A stretch of 32,556 nt of DNA. Source: Aphanocapsa feldmannii 277cV (GTDB lineage Bacteria; Cyanobacteriota; Cyanobacteriia; PCC-6307; Cyanobiaceae). The first letter of the stretch is position 1; each line of letters begins with the position of its first letter. Where the stretch lies: NCBI GenBank assembly GCA_004768415.1, contig SRMO01000084.1:1-32556 (forward strand). Direction: 5' to 3'. The position numbers and the translations under genes are program-made. Below are positions 15,182 to 24,458 of the stretch, in pieces. The notes below the pieces were generated by a model that saw only the letters and a list, made by a program, of their open reading frames with translations, was not told where the DNA came from and did no database searches.

Positions 15182-17347
15182 TCAGCCCGTGAGCACCGAG
15201 AAATCAGCCAGGGCGGCGGCCTGGTTGCGCAACAGACCCAGCAGGTTGAGACGGTTGCGGCGTATCGCCGGATCGTCGGCCATGACCAGGACGCTGTCCT
15301 CACCGTCGAAGAAGGCGGCCAGCTGGGGGGCCACAGCCTGCAGACCCCTGACCAGGCTCTCGTAGCTGTCCCGATTGCGGCCAGTGGCCAGCGGTGCCAG
15401 CTGTTGCAGTGCAGCGAGGAAGGCCCGCTCACTGGCTTTCGAGCTGAACAGGGACGGATCCACCACAGCTTCGGGATCCACCACATCCCTTGCCAGATCT
15501 CCTTTCACCGCCAGGCGCGCCGCCCGCTGCACCACGGTCTGAATGGGAGCGAGGCCACCGCTGGCCCGCAGACCCTGCAGCAGATCAGCGCGTTGCAGCA
15601 CATCGAGCGGACGACGCAGCGGTGGCTTGATGGCGAACACAGCGGCGGCGATGTCATGGTCCACGCCACGTTCCTCCAACAGGGCAAGGAGGCGCTGGCC
15701 GAGGAAGTGCTCGAGATCCTGTGTCAGCTGTTCCCGTTTCGGTGACAGGGTGGTCAGCGTGTCCAGCGTTGCGGCGATCTGCTCCTGCAGCACGGCCGTG
15801 AGGTCCGGTTCCCAGCCGGCAGCGGCAAGGATGCGCAGCAGCCCGTTGCCGGCGCGGCGCAGGGCGAAGGGATCGGAAGAACCGCTGGGACGCTGGCCCG
15901 TGCAGAAGATGCCGACCAGCAGATCGAGCCGGTCGGCCAGGGCCAGCAGCTGCCCTGCAGGGGATGCGGGCAGGTCGTCAGCGGCACCCCTGGGCAGGTA
16001 GTGCTCCCGTATGGCCACCGCCACCGCTCGGCTCTCGCCACTGCAGAGGGCATATTTTCCCCCCATCAGCCCCTGCAGTTCGGGAAATTCACAGACCATC
16101 CGCGACACCAGGTCGGCCTTGCAGAGTTCGGCGGCACGATGGGCCGGGCCGGCGACCTCAACCGGCAGCTCGAGGCGCATGGCGAGGGCGTCAACGCTGG
16201 CGATGAGGCGCTGGCGTCGGTCTTCCAGGGAGCCGAGCCCTTCGGCGAAGGTCATCGCTGCAAGGCCGGGCAGCAGGGTCTCGAGGCTGGCCTTGCGATC
16301 CTGCTCATAGAAGAAGGCACCATCGGCCAGCCGTGCCCGCAGCACCCGCTCGTTGCCGCGGCGGATGCTGTCGCCGGCATCGGGGTCGGCGCCATTGGTG
16401 ATGACCAGGAAGCGGGGCAGGAGAGTGCCCCGGGCGTCCAATGCAAGGGGATCCGCTGTGCCCGTGAACAGCGGCACATAGCGCTGGTGGCTGGTCATGA
16501 CCATGGCGGACACTTCCGCCGGAAGGTCGAGGTAGCGCTCTGCGATGCTGCCGACCAGAATGCCGGGTGCTTCCACCAGATCGACCAATTCCTCCAGCAG
16601 CGGCGCCTCGAGTTGCGCTGTGGCCTGAAGCGCGGACGCTTCGGTCTCGATCAGCGCGGTGATGGCGGCGCGGCGAGCGGCCCGATCGGCCATGACGCCG
16701 GCGGTCGCCAGGCTGGAGAGATAGGCATCGGCATGGGGAATGGGCAGGGGGGAGGGGTCACTGCCCCGGCGCAGCCCCCGGGAGAGGGCAGCGCTGCTCA
16801 CCGCCGTGTCGCCGCTGCCGAGGCTCACGGGAAGAATCCGATCGTCCTGCAGCGCCACCAGCCAGCGGATCGGCCGGCTGAAGCGCAGCTCGCCTTCGCC
16901 CCAGCGCATGAAGCGCTTGCCCTGGATTGCCGCGATCCAGCGCGGAATGGCCTCGGCCAGCAATGAACCGCTGGAGCGTCCAGGTTCAATGCGGTGGGCA
17001 AACACGAAGGCACCCCTGGGGGTGTCACGCACCTGCAGGGACTCCGGCGCAACACCGCAACGCCTGGCGAAGCCGATGGCGGCGCGGCTGGGTCGGCCGT
17101 CGTGGAAAGCCTGCGCTGCAGGAGGTCCCTTGCGTTCTTCACGCCGTTCAGGCTGCCGCTCGGGCAGGTCCTCGATCAGCAGGGCCAGTCGGCGTGGGGT
17201 ACTGAAGCTCGAGATCGAGAGGGTTCCCAGCGGGAGGTGCCAGTGCTTCAGGGCCTCCGTTGCCAGTTGCTGCAGCTGCTCGCCGGCGGAAGCACAGAAC
17301 GTGGCAGGCAGCTCTTCGCTGCCGATTTCGAGCAGAAACGTGGCCAC
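15182..17347 (-). CDS. glyS: Glycyl-tRNA synthetase beta subunit
   Basis: The 721-residue protein starts MATFLLEIGSEELPATF, the diagnostic N-terminus of the beta subunit of the tetrameric (alpha2beta2) bacterial glycyl-tRNA synthetase. The beta chain binds tRNA(Gly). Other family blocks are visible: RFMRWGEGELRFSRPIRWLV, the LPRFLVITNG region, FFYEQDRK, ELQGLMGGKYAL, and the DPFALRRAGNGLLRIL anticodon-binding region. Length is normal. The alpha subunit is not in this window. glyS is divergent from sir, with 185 bases between. Its 3' end borders the accessory segment, and a fragment of its 3' part is duplicated at 10931-11024. Confidence 0.96.
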   Translation of the reverse strand: MATFLLEIGSEELPATFCASAGEQLQQLATEALKHWHLPLGTLSISSFSTPRRLALLIEDLPERQPERREERKGPPAAQAFHDGRPSRAAIGFARRCGVAPESLQVRDTPRGAFVFAHRIEPGRSSGSLLAEAIPRWIAAIQGKRFMRWGEGELRFSRPIRWLVALQDDRILPVSLGSGDTAVSSAALSRGLRRGSDPSPLPIPHADAYLSSLATAGVMADRAARRAAITALIETEASALQATAQLEAPLLEELVDLVEAPGILVGSIAERYLDLPAEVSAMVMTSHQRYVPLFTGTADPLALDARGTLLPRFLVITNGADPDAGDSIRRGNERVLRARLADGAFFYEQDRKASLETLLPGLAAMTFAEGLGSLEDRRQRLIASVDALAMRLELPVEVAGPAHRAAELCKADLVSRMVCEFPELQGLMGGKYALCSGESRAVAVAIREHYLPRGAADDLPASPAGQLLALADRLDLLVGIFCTGQRPSGSSDPFALRRAGNGLLRILAAAGWEPDLTAVLQEQIAATLDTLTTLSPKREQLTQDLEHFLGQRLLALLEERGVDHDIAAAVFAIKPPLRRPLDVLQRADLLQGLRASGGLAPIQTVVQRAARLAVKGDLARDVVDPEAVVDPSLFSSKASERAFLAALQQLAPLATGRNRDSYESLVRGLQAVAPQLAAFFDGEDSVLVMADDPAIRRNRLNLLGLLRNQAAALADFSVLTG

Positions 17348-17532
17348 CCATCGGACCCTGCGTGCTGCCAGACTCTATGGGTGCACCAGGACAGCCTGGG
17401 CAAGCTCTGCAAAACGGCACTGGCTTGTGACTGTCTTGTCTTGCCGGCTGCCACAAGGCTGCAACCCTGCAATGGCCCGGTCCTGGCAGGCCACTGGTTG
17501 TTTAGGTTCATGGGCAGTGTGGTTCGGCGTGC

Positions 17533-19299
17533 ATGGCTGGGGTTCCGGAGAGGGAGGCCATCGCGGCTGGTCTCCTGGCAGAAAACGGCAACGGTCCCAC
17601 CAAGACCGAGCAGTTGAAGCTGGGCAGCGGCTACCTGCGTGAACCCCTCGCTTCCGAACTGGAGAACGAGCAGGCGTTCTTCAGCAACGACGCCGTTTCG
17701 TTGCTGAAGTTCCATGGCAGCTATCAGCAGGACAACAGGGACCACCGCATCAGGGGGCAGGAGCGGGACTGGGGGATGATGCTGCGCCTGCGCACTCCCG
17801 CGGGCCGTGTTCCCGCCCAGCTCTATCTCGCCCTCGATGCCATCGCCGATCGCTATGGCAATGGCAGCCTCCGGGCCACCACCCGTCAGACGTTCCAGCT
17901 CCACGGCATTGCCAAGCAGGACCTGCGCACCGTGCTCGGCACCATCGTGCGCAACCTGGGCTTCAGTCTGGGTGCCTGCGGTGACATCAACCGCAATGTG
18001 ATGGCGCCGGCGGCACCCTTCGCGGGCAAGGGCTACCCCGCTGCGCGGCGCCTTGCCGACGAGATCGCCGTGTTGCTCACCGCCAGGGCTGCCATGGGTG
18101 CCTACCTGGATCTCTGGGTGAACGGAGAGAAGCGCTACCGCATCCGATCCAATCCCAAGGTGAGCCGCGCCAAGCGCTTCGATGCCACGCCGGTCGTCCA
18201 TAGCGGAGACAAGTGGGAGCCCCTCTACGGAGCGCGCTACCTGCCGCGCAAGTTCAAGGTGGCTGTGACGGTTCCCGGAGACAATTCCGTGGACCTGCTG
18301 ACCCAGGATCTCGGCCTGGTGGTCTTCACCGACCTTGGCGGCCGCCTGCGTGGCGCCAACGTCTACGTGGGTGGCGGTATGGGCCGCACCCACAACAAGG
18401 AAGAAACCTTTGCCCGCCTTGCCGACCCACTGGGCTACGTCACCGGTACCCAGCTGCTGGATCTGGTCAAGGCCATCGTTGCCATTCAGCGGGACCATGG
18501 CGACCGCAGAAACCGTCTCCACGCCCGTTTCAAATACCTCATCCACGATCAGGGGCTCCAGTGGCTGCGGGAGCAGCTGAAGCGCTACTTCAACGGGACC
18601 ATCGAACCCTTGCGCAGGGAACCCACCCCAATCCTGGAGGACTACCTCGGCTGGCAGCGACAGGGAGATGGCAAGTGGTTCGTCGGTCTGCCGGTGCTCA
18701 CCGGTCGGATCGAGGGAAACCTGAAGCAGCTGTTGCTGCGACTGGTGAGCAAATACCAGCCGGAAATCCGGCTCACACCCAACCAGGACATCCTGCTCTG
18801 CCAGATCGCCGCCAACCAGAAGGCCGACATCCAGCAGCAGCTCGTCGCCGCCGGCCTGGCTGATCCCGCCAACCCGGACCGGCTTGCCCGTCACGCCATC
18901 GCCTGCCCTGCCCTGCCCACCTGCGGACTGGCCATCACCGAGTCGGAACGCAGTCTGCCGGACGTGCTGAGCCGCATCGAGGCCCTGCTGCGGGCCGAGG
19001 CGATCGACCAGACGGTGCTGGTTCGCATGACCGGTTGCCCCAATGGCTGTGCAAGGCCCTACATGGCCGAAATCGGTCTGGTGGGAAGTGTGCCCGGCTG
19101 TTATCAGCTCTGGCTCGGTGGAACGCCTGGTCTCACCCGACTGGCCCGTCCGATTCTCGATCGCATGCCTCTGGAGCGGCTGGAACACACCCTGCAGCCC
19201 CTGCTGCGGGACTGGAAGCAGGATGGCCCGCAACACAGCTTCGGCGACTTCTGCAGCGGCCTGGATGACGCTGCCCTGCTGGCCAGGCTTGGCCGTTGA
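17533..19299 (+). CDS. sir: Ferredoxin-sulfite reductase
   Basis: The 588-residue siroheme/[4Fe-4S] enzyme reduces sulfite to sulfide with six electrons from ferredoxin, in cytosolic sulfur assimilation. Two ferrite/nitrite-sulfite reductase repeats are present. Cluster and siroheme cysteines are at 458 and 464 (ACPALPTCGLAITESER) and 502 and 506 (MTGCPNGCARPY). Motifs RATTRQTFQLHGI and GACGDINRNV (substrate and siroheme pocket) favour sulfite reductase over ferredoxin-nitrite reductase. Length fits the cyanobacterial enzyme. The start is the first ATG after the intergenic region; it has no strong ribosome binding site. A 662-codon antisense frame over this gene is a composition artefact. Confidence 0.93.
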   Translation: MAGVPEREAIAAGLLAENGNGPTKTEQLKLGSGYLREPLASELENEQAFFSNDAVSLLKFHGSYQQDNRDHRIRGQERDWGMMLRLRTPAGRVPAQLYLALDAIADRYGNGSLRATTRQTFQLHGIAKQDLRTVLGTIVRNLGFSLGACGDINRNVMAPAAPFAGKGYPAARRLADEIAVLLTARAAMGAYLDLWVNGEKRYRIRSNPKVSRAKRFDATPVVHSGDKWEPLYGARYLPRKFKVAVTVPGDNSVDLLTQDLGLVVFTDLGGRLRGANVYVGGGMGRTHNKEETFARLADPLGYVTGTQLLDLVKAIVAIQRDHGDRRNRLHARFKYLIHDQGLQWLREQLKRYFNGTIEPLRREPTPILEDYLGWQRQGDGKWFVGLPVLTGRIEGNLKQLLLRLVSKYQPEIRLTPNQDILLCQIAANQKADIQQQLVAAGLADPANPDRLARHAIACPALPTCGLAITESERSLPDVLSRIEALLRAEAIDQTVLVRMTGCPNGCARPYMAEIGLVGSVPGCYQLWLGGTPGLTRLARPILDRMPLERLEHTLQPLLRDWKQDGPQHSFGDFCSGLDDAALLARLGR

Positions 19300-19441
19300 G
19301 GCAGGGCTGGCAAGCCCCTCGGCTTGGCGCTGGCCTCAAGCAGGTTGGCGCTCGCCTCAGGCCCCGAGCAGCCATGGTGAGGGCTGACAGGCTGGGCCTT
19401 GTCAGTTGCTGGAGGTGTCGTGGCTGAGCGGCCACCCCGGA

Positions 19442-20212
19442 TCAGCTCCGCTCGAGCCGGCCATAGCGGGCCCCACCGGCGCCGCTGGACCAGCTCCAGA
19501 GCTGATCGCCATAGCTGAAATGCCACCACTCCAGTGGATGGGGTGTGAACCCTGCCCGCGCCATGCAGGAGCGGAGCAGCAAGCGGCTGGCATGGGCGCG
19601 TCGCAGGCCCGGATCCGTTGCGTCGGCAAAATGGAAGGGGTGGGAGCATTCGCCCATGGCGTCGATGGGCGAACCCATGTCGAGGGGGCCGGCACGACCC
19701 TGCAGCGTGAGGTCAACCGCGGCCCCTGTGCTGTGGGGTGGCGGAGTGGCCGGATCCGCGCTCGGCTCGGCCCAGAAGTCGTTCACCCGCTGCCGCACAA
19801 GGGCCAGCTGGTGAGGATCACCACGCTGCGCTGCAGGCAGCCGGGCCAGCTCCTGCCGGATCGTGCGGTTCACCATGAAGGTCTGAACCGCAAGGGGCCG
19901 CCAGGCGTCAAAGATGATCAGATCGAGCCCTGTGGCGCTGCCCAGCAGCAGTGAACGTGCACGAAGCAGCCGCTGCACGACGGCGAGTCGCAGGAAGAAG
20001 GGGTTGCTGCCGGATGGATAGGGGGCGCCAAGGCACGCATAGGGATGGGGGTCCCAGCGACCGAGGCTCCCAGGCAGCTCCACCAGGGGCTCGCCGCACT
20101 CCCGGATGGCCTGCGCCAACCAGGGCTTGCCCTCTGCCGGTGCGTTGCCGGGCATGGCTGCGCCTGCGGCGGCAGGCGAATGACGATCAGGCAAGGTATC
20201 TGGGGATTGCAC
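19442..20212 (-). CDS. VanX-like D-alanyl-D-alanine dipeptidase (M15D)
   Basis: A 256-residue zinc peptidase expected to split D-Ala-D-Ala dipeptide, probably in the cytosol or periplasm for cell-wall recycling. Substrate-binding arginine is in DAWRPLAVQ. Zinc and catalytic residues are in HSTGAAVDLTL (His, Asp) and PLEWWHFSYG (Glu, His), which are the M15D signatures. A signal peptide is not evident. The first start is a GTG at 20212; an ATG at 20155 (MPGNAPAEGKPW) is a credible alternative. It lies 25 bases downstream of recG on the same strand and converges with sir. Together with the VanY-like gene at 8550 this gives two M15 peptidases in the window. Confidence 0.85.
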   Translation of the reverse strand: MQSPDTLPDRHSPAAAGAAMPGNAPAEGKPWLAQAIRECGEPLVELPGSLGRWDPHPYACLGAPYPSGSNPFFLRLAVVQRLLRARSLLLGSATGLDLIIFDAWRPLAVQTFMVNRTIRQELARLPAAQRGDPHQLALVRQRVNDFWAEPSADPATPPPHSTGAAVDLTLQGRAGPLDMGSPIDAMGECSHPFHFADATDPGLRRAHASRLLLRSCMARAGFTPHPLEWWHFSYGDQLWSWSSGAGGARYGRLERS

Positions 20213-20237
20213 AGGCCATCGGACTGCGGTGGCGGGA

Positions 20238-22868
20238 TCAGTTCAGCTGTGCCGAAGCGATCAGACGTTGCTGTTGCTGCTCCAGTTTCTGACGCAGCAG
20301 CGGCAGCGCGGCAAGGGCCGGATCCCGGTCAATCAGCTCCCGGGCTGCGTCGCGGGCCTGATCCAGCACGTCACCGTCCTCGCTCAGGCTGGCGAGTGCC
20401 AGGTCGGGCAAGCCGGATTGGCGGGTTCCCAGCACCTGGCCAGGGCCGCGGAAGCGCAGATCCATCTCCGCGATCTCGAAGCCATCGTTGGAGCGGACCA
20501 GCAGCTCAAGGCGCTGATGGGCCACTGCCTGCTTCGATTCACTCAGCAGCAGGCAGTGGGAAGCGGCAGCACCACGGCCCACACGTCCCCGCAGCTGGTG
20601 CAGCTGGGCCAGCCCGAAGCGATCGGCATGGTCGATCAGCATCACCGAGGCCTCCGGTACATCCACGCCCACCTCCACCACCGTGGTGCTGACCAGGATC
20701 TGAGCTTCTCCGCGGGCGAAGGCGTCGATGGCTGCCTGCTTCTCCGCCGAGGGGAGACGACCATGGAGCAGGGCGACCTCACAGTCCGGGAAGACGTCAT
20801 CGGAGAGGTGGCGGTGCTCCTCGACGGCGGAGCGCAGTGCCAGCTTGTCTGATTCCTCCACCAGGGGAAAGATCACATAGGCCCGCTGTCCGGCCTGAAT
20901 CTCCCTGCGGATGAGATCATAGGCCAGCTGCCGCCGGGATGGTCCGAACACCTGGGTGCGAATCGGCGTACGACCGGGGGGCAGTTCATCGATCTGGCTC
21001 ACATCCAGATCCCCGTGCAGTGACAGCGCCAGGGTGCGGGGAATCGGAGTGGCGGTCATGCTCAGCAGGTGGGGCTGGGCACCTTTGGCCAGCAGGCGGT
21101 TGCGTTGATGCACACCGAAGCGGTGCTGCTCATCGATCACCACCAGCCCGAGTGTCTGGAACACGACGGGGTCTTCCAACAGGGCATGGGTCCCCACCAG
21201 CAGCTTGGTGGAGCCATTGACGAGATCGCGGAGCAGAGAGCGACGTTGACGCGGTGTTGTGGAGCCAGTGAGCAGTGCCACGGGCAGATGCAACTGCACG
21301 CACCAGTCGCAGAGCTTGCGGTAGTGCTGCATGGCCAGCACCTCCGTCGGTGCCATCAGGGCCCCCTGCCCCCCCGCGGCGATCACCTCCAGCAGCGCCG
21401 CAACGGCGACCACGGTTTTGCCGCTGCCCACATCGCCCTGCAGCAGGCGGCTCATCGGGGTGCCGGAGTGCAGATCAGCGCGAATCTGCGCCAACGTCCG
21501 CTCCTGGGCAGCGGTGAAGCTGAAGGGCAGCAGGGCCTGAAAACGCTGCAGCAGGGGAGAGCTTGCTGCCTTGTCCAGGCACAGGTCCACCGCCTTGCGC
21601 TGACGGAACCGGGCCCGGCGCTGCAGCAGGCCCAGCTGCAGCAGCAGGAATTCATCAAAGACCAGACGCCGGCGTGCCGAGTCCAGCGCTGCGCTGTCGG
21701 CGGGTTGATGAATCGCCTTGAGGGCATCACCGAGGGCCATCAGCCCCCATCGATCGCGCAACGCCGGGGGGAGGGGATCGGCGCAGCGCTGCAGGCAGGG
21801 CAGCACGGTCGCCACGGCCTTGCGCAGGGTGTCCGCACCGATGCCCGCAGCCAGCGGATAGACAGCGAGAACACGGCCGATCTGCCCCGACTGCAGGGGT
21901 TGTCCCGGCTGATCGAGCGCTTCCAGCACTGGATCCAGCAGGCTGAGGCCGTAGCGACTGCGTTTGACCAGGCCACTGGCCGCAACGGTGGCGCCGACGG
22001 GAAACAGACGGCACTGGGCCATCTGCCACTTGGTTGAACCGAAGCGCTTGCCGACGAAGAAACGGGTGACCTTGAGGCGGCCCGTCGGATCCTGCAGCTG
22101 GATCTCCATGACCGTCAGGTTGCTGTTCCTGCGACTGGTGAAGCTGTGGCAGCGCCGCACCGTGGCAACCACGGTGGCTGTGGTGCCGGGTTCCAAGGCC
22201 TCGATCCGTTGCAGGCGGGAGTAGTCGACGTAGTCCCGCGGGTAGTAGCGGATCAGATCGCCGGCCGTGAGCAGGCCCAGGCGGGCCAACCTGCCGGCCA
22301 GCCGGGAGCCCATACCGTGCACATCCGCCAACGGTGTCGAGGGCTGCAGACGCGCCGCTGCAACGCCACAGGCCTGCCGTGCCGTCCTTGCTGAACTCCC
22401 TGAGGCCGGGGTGTTCGAGGCGGCCACGGCCGTGACGGATGAGGCCGATGCAGCCATGGTCAGCCGTGGTGGCCCCGGCGCCGCGGCCGGCCGCAGACGC
22501 TGCAGTTCGCGGTGGAGCAGCTGGCGTGTGCGCACCACCAGCTGGCGTCGCTGCAGAGGCGGCGTGTCACCGTAGATCCCGTAGGCCCGCGACAGTGCGA
22601 GCAATTGCTGCCGGATGGGGTCCAGCGCGGCGGGAGCAGCGCAGAGTGCACCGTTGAGAAAGTCACTGAAGCGGCTGGTCCTGCCCTGGAGATCGGCATA
22701 TCCCCCCTCGGCTTCCAGCCGCAGGCTGTGCTGCAGTCGCTGGATCCAGGCCTCCGCCTGCCTCGGCTCTGCCGCCAACCCTGTCAGCTCTGCTGCCTGC
22801 TCCACTGGCGCAGTCGGCACAGGCACAGGATGTGGCCCAGCCTGAGCAGGAGGAGCAGAGCACGCCAC
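20238..22868 (-). CDS. recG: ATP-dependent DNA helicase RecG
   Basis: RecG is a branch-migrating helicase that remodels stalled replication forks and recombination intermediates. The N-terminal wedge/OB domain (around GMGSRLAGRLARLGLLTAGDLIRYYPRDYVDY) is followed by the helicase core with Walker A GDVGSGKT (about residue 478), DEQHRFG (about 577), MTATPIPRT and the RGRVGRG motif VI region (about 757). An extra roughly 190-residue N-terminal region, typical of cyanobacterial RecG, precedes the wedge domain. The frame stays open to 23006, but that would overlap the upstream gene by 67 bases. I chose the GTG at 22868, which has GGAGG 11 bases upstream; a GTG at 22805 is another option. Confidence 0.92.
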   Translation of the reverse strand: MACSAPPAQAGPHPVPVPTAPVEQAAELTGLAAEPRQAEAWIQRLQHSLRLEAEGGYADLQGRTSRFSDFLNGALCAAPAALDPIRQQLLALSRAYGIYGDTPPLQRRQLVVRTRQLLHRELQRLRPAAAPGPPRLTMAASASSVTAVAASNTPASGSSARTARQACGVAAARLQPSTPLADVHGMGSRLAGRLARLGLLTAGDLIRYYPRDYVDYSRLQRIEALEPGTTATVVATVRRCHSFTSRRNSNLTVMEIQLQDPTGRLKVTRFFVGKRFGSTKWQMAQCRLFPVGATVAASGLVKRSRYGLSLLDPVLEALDQPGQPLQSGQIGRVLAVYPLAAGIGADTLRKAVATVLPCLQRCADPLPPALRDRWGLMALGDALKAIHQPADSAALDSARRRLVFDEFLLLQLGLLQRRARFRQRKAVDLCLDKAASSPLLQRFQALLPFSFTAAQERTLAQIRADLHSGTPMSRLLQGDVGSGKTVVAVAALLEVIAAGGQGALMAPTEVLAMQHYRKLCDWCVQLHLPVALLTGSTTPRQRRSLLRDLVNGSTKLLVGTHALLEDPVVFQTLGLVVIDEQHRFGVHQRNRLLAKGAQPHLLSMTATPIPRTLALSLHGDLDVSQIDELPPGRTPIRTQVFGPSRRQLAYDLIRREIQAGQRAYVIFPLVEESDKLALRSAVEEHRHLSDDVFPDCEVALLHGRLPSAEKQAAIDAFARGEAQILVSTTVVEVGVDVPEASVMLIDHADRFGLAQLHQLRGRVGRGAAASHCLLLSESKQAVAHQRLELLVRSNDGFEIAEMDLRFRGPGQVLGTRQSGLPDLALASLSEDGDVLDQARDAARELIDRDPALAALPLLRQKLEQQQQRLIASAQLN

Positions 22869-22939
22869 CGTCGCGGCAGCCTCCGGGCCGCCATGGTCTG
22901 CTGCGCCCCGGGCGATCGCTTCCGCAGGGCGTGCTTCCG

Positions 22940-24424
22940 TCAGGGCCCGCTCGCCGATCCGCCGCTGCGGGGGGGCGCCTGGCTGCTCCTGATGGCCTGC
23001 AGCCACTGCTGCTCAGCTCCGGACACTTCAAGACAGTTCTGCCAGTGCCAGTAGCGCTCGGCAAGGCGATGGAGACGCACCTCGTGCTGGCGGATCTGCT
23101 GGCGCAGCCTGCGCAGGGGGGGGTGCTCGAACTCCATGTCTTCGAGTCGCAACAGCACGGCATGCACGTCCAGCTGGCCGCGGCTCGGCTCGGCTTCGCC
23201 GTCCTCGGCGTCGGGGACCTCGGGGCCCAGGGGGAGGACCAGATGCAGCAGATTGGCCGGAGCAGGCAGAGCCTCCGCCTGACCCGTCAACGCCGCGTCG
23301 AGCAGCTTCACGGGAACGAGGGTGCGCACCACACGGCTGCGCAGCAGTTCAACGTTCACGGCATAGGACAGGTTGCGCAGACGCCGCATCAGGGCGCGCT
23401 TGTACCACCGCAGCCAACGCCGCAGGCGATCAGGGCGACGGGGCAGAGGCAGGCCCTCCAGCTGGGGATCATCGCCGGGACGGAGCAGTCCATCGTCGTC
23501 ATCGCTCTGCAGCAGGCTGCTGAGCAAGCGGCTGTCACCCCCTTCCAGCGGCGCGGAGATGGTGGTTGGTGCCTCGCCTCCCTGCCGGTCCCGCCGGGGA
23601 CCAGTGGGGCCAGGACCCTCAGGGGTCTGCTGCAGGGTCGGATCAACCGATGGAAGACCCCTGTCGGCTGGAGTCAGCATCCGCAGCAGGTCGTCATCGT
23701 CACACTGCTGCTGCATCAGCATGTGTTCCAGCGCCGCGAAGCTCGCTGGTTCACCCTGCGGCCGACCTGGGTCCCGGTCCTGTGCGTCGTCGCTGCGTGC
23801 ATCGGAGGGGTCGGCAGCGAAAGCGCTGGAGTCGCCTGCTGCCTGCTGCGGATCCGCTGGACCCTCGTCTGGGCCCTCGTCAGCTGTCTCCTGGCTCGTG
23901 GGCCCCTTCGACAGCCAGACGGTATGCCAGGCATTGTCCAGATCGATGTCGCCGCCGCGGCGATGTGGCGATACCCCTTCGGCAGGGGCGGCCTCGGCCG
24001 GATCCCGGGGCTCGGCGGGCCCGGTGCCAGCGGCCGCATCCCGGCTCGGATGCCCCTCGTGCAGCAGCTGCAGGGCCGCCTCGGCCCCACGCTGGCGATC
24101 CTTGCGCCGCTCCCACTGCAACCGCTGGGCGAGGGGTACCAACTGCTCGACGGTGAGCAGGACGGTACAGCGCTGCAGAAGTTGATCGAGGTGCTGGCGC
24201 AGACGGCTGCGCTCAGCGCCGTGAAGTTGCCCGAAGCGGCGGGGGAAGCGCTGGGTGCACAGCAGAAACACTGCCTGGGGAAGCTGGCGCGCGAGAGTCT
24301 CACGCAACAGGGCCTGGTAGCGGTCCAGGTCTTCGGAGAGCGCCCTGGCCAGGGCGTCGGTCTGGGTTTCCAGCTCCCGAAGCCGGGCGGTAGCGTCTGC
24401 GATGGCGATGAATGACTGGTCCAC
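22940..24424 (-). CDS. Conserved-type hypothetical protein with acidic linker (tsf-recG interval)
   Basis: A 494-residue protein I cannot assign to a named family. The N-terminal region (about 1-125) is helical with repeated RLRELETQTDALARALSED-like charged segments, possibly a coiled coil. The middle (about 125-320) is low-complexity, rich in Pro, Asp, Gly and Gln (CDDDDLLRML, QSDDDDGLL). The C-terminal region (about 330-480) is basic and helical (RRWLRWYKRALMRRLRNLSYAVNVELLRSRVVR) and ends with another coiled-coil-like part. No membrane segment is obvious. The open frame reaches 24496, overlapping tsf; the GTG at 24424 (M/VDQSFIAIADATARL) fits better. From memory, a similar gene sits at this place in other picocyanobacteria, which suggests a clade-specific role. 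Confidence 0.75.
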   Translation of the reverse strand: MDQSFIAIADATARLRELETQTDALARALSEDLDRYQALLRETLARQLPQAVFLLCTQRFPRRFGQLHGAERSRLRQHLDQLLQRCTVLLTVEQLVPLAQRLQWERRKDRQRGAEAALQLLHEGHPSRDAAAGTGPAEPRDPAEAAPAEGVSPHRRGGDIDLDNAWHTVWLSKGPTSQETADEGPDEGPADPQQAAGDSSAFAADPSDARSDDAQDRDPGRPQGEPASFAALEHMLMQQQCDDDDLLRMLTPADRGLPSVDPTLQQTPEGPGPTGPRRDRQGGEAPTTISAPLEGGDSRLLSSLLQSDDDDGLLRPGDDPQLEGLPLPRRPDRLRRWLRWYKRALMRRLRNLSYAVNVELLRSRVVRTLVPVKLLDAALTGQAEALPAPANLLHLVLPLGPEVPDAEDGEAEPSRGQLDVHAVLLRLEDMEFEHPPLRRLRQQIRQHEVRLHRLAERYWHWQNCLEVSGAEQQWLQAIRSSQAPPRSGGSASGP

Positions 24425-24458
24425 GCATGGGGCGCCTGATGGCGCTGCAGAGGAAAGC

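Noticed and set aside
16001-16966. 321-codon frame antisense to glyS, and similar frames over recG (21069-22037) and the glycosyltransferase (25937-27136)
   Set aside because: Shadows of conserved genes; no protein-like features.
17348-17532. Search for a tRNA or small RNA between glyS and sir
   Set aside because: No cloverleaf or strong hairpin could be made out; the region is probably only divergent promoters.
17248-19236. 662-codon open frame antisense to sir
   Set aside because: It mirrors the codon structure of the GC-rich sir gene, has no recognisable domain, and sir has all its cysteine ligands intact in the other strand.
953-22919. HIP1 palindrome GCGATCGC at 953-960 and 22912-22919
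   Set aside because: Only two copies were noticed, both within coding sequence; this is not an enrichment of the kind seen in HIP1-rich cyanobacteria.
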